From Massilia sp. CFBP 13721 (GTDB lineage: Bacteria > Pseudomonadota > Gammaproteobacteria > Burkholderiales > Burkholderiaceae_D), in assembly GCF_014842025.1 (NCBI RefSeq), contig NZ_JACYUY010000003.1, positions 86,050-150,049 on the forward strand: DNA of 64,000 nt, written 5' to 3'. Position 1 is the first letter of the stretch. Every line of letters begins with the position of its first letter. Positions 63,980-64,000 of this stretch are shown here, piece by piece. The notes under the pieces were generated by a model. The model worked only from the letters and a program-made list of their open reading frames with translations. It did not search any database and was not told where the DNA came from. The position numbers and the translations under genes were made by a program.

Positions 63980-64000
63980 ATTGATCGCTCCCGGAATCCC

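Overview
The window looks like chromosome from a high-GC betaproteobacterium of the Burkholderiales, most likely Oxalobacteraceae of the Massilia/Telluria/Janthinobacterium type. This is an inference from gene content and order: ispB divergent from rplU-rpmA-obgE-proB, a glnA-(DUF4124)-ntrB-ntrC cluster, rnfB next to nth, intracellular polyhydroxyalkanoate (PHA) genes, four large TonB-dependent receptors (two of the Oar type) and a full assimilatory nitrate operon. No phage, integrase, transposase, CRISPR array or rRNA operon was seen. The only RNA gene found is one tRNA-Pro(CGG).

Layout. 1-2.4 kb: 5' part of gapA and transketolase (minus). 2.5-13.2 kb: three TonB-dependent receptors (minus) with rsmE (plus) between the first two. 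13.8-17.3 kb: FAD-dependent oxidoreductase, EamA exporter, CorA. 17.3-22.3 kb: ntrC, ntrB, a DUF4124 protein and glnA, all minus, with a sigma-54 promoter and NtrC-type sites upstream of glnA. 22.4-25.8 kb: rhodanese, an unknown coupled protein, a CocE/NonD hydrolase. 25.9-31.3 kb: a divergent class A penicillin-binding protein, EI24 membrane protein, FKBP, acyl-CoA-binding protein. 31.5-37.1 kb: PHA-system protein, M4 metallopeptidase plus emfourin-like inhibitor, fdxA and its probable NADP reductase, PHA depolymerase. 37.4-42.7 kb: fourth TonB receptor, a 68-residue charged protein, an RcnB-like protein, rnfB, nth. 43-50.2 kb: chemotaxis receptor, SnoaL-like protein, proB, a small membrane protein, obgE, rpmA, rplU, ispB, tRNA-Pro. 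50.4-53.1 kb: GGDEF-EAL protein and a small unknown protein. 53.2-63.6 kb: nitrate/nitrite assimilation (narK-type transporter, nirB, nirD, a reductase flavoprotein, nitrate reductase) and its nasS-nasT regulators. 63.8 kb: a 32-codon gene with its own promoter-like element and terminator.

How it fits together. Nitrogen control is the main theme. NtrB/NtrC are encoded here, and the sequence shows sigma-54 promoters both for glnA and for the nitrate operon. The nitrate operon leader also carries two stem-loops with A/G-type hexaloops (the ANTAR target pattern) followed by an intrinsic terminator, and the ANTAR protein NasT with its sensor NasS is encoded just upstream. So the operon appears to need nitrogen limitation for initiation and nitrate for read-through.

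A second theme is dispersed repeats. At least seven intergenic places carry 27-50 bp palindromic units starting GTA(A/G)G(G/A)TGG and ending CCCA(C/T)GCG, mostly as inverted pairs. A third is a 57-bp element present twice (48 of 57 bases identical) at the same distance from two small unknown genes; its CTGC-N3-GCA core resembles TGC-rich operators of the PHA regulator PhaR, which is a hypothesis only.
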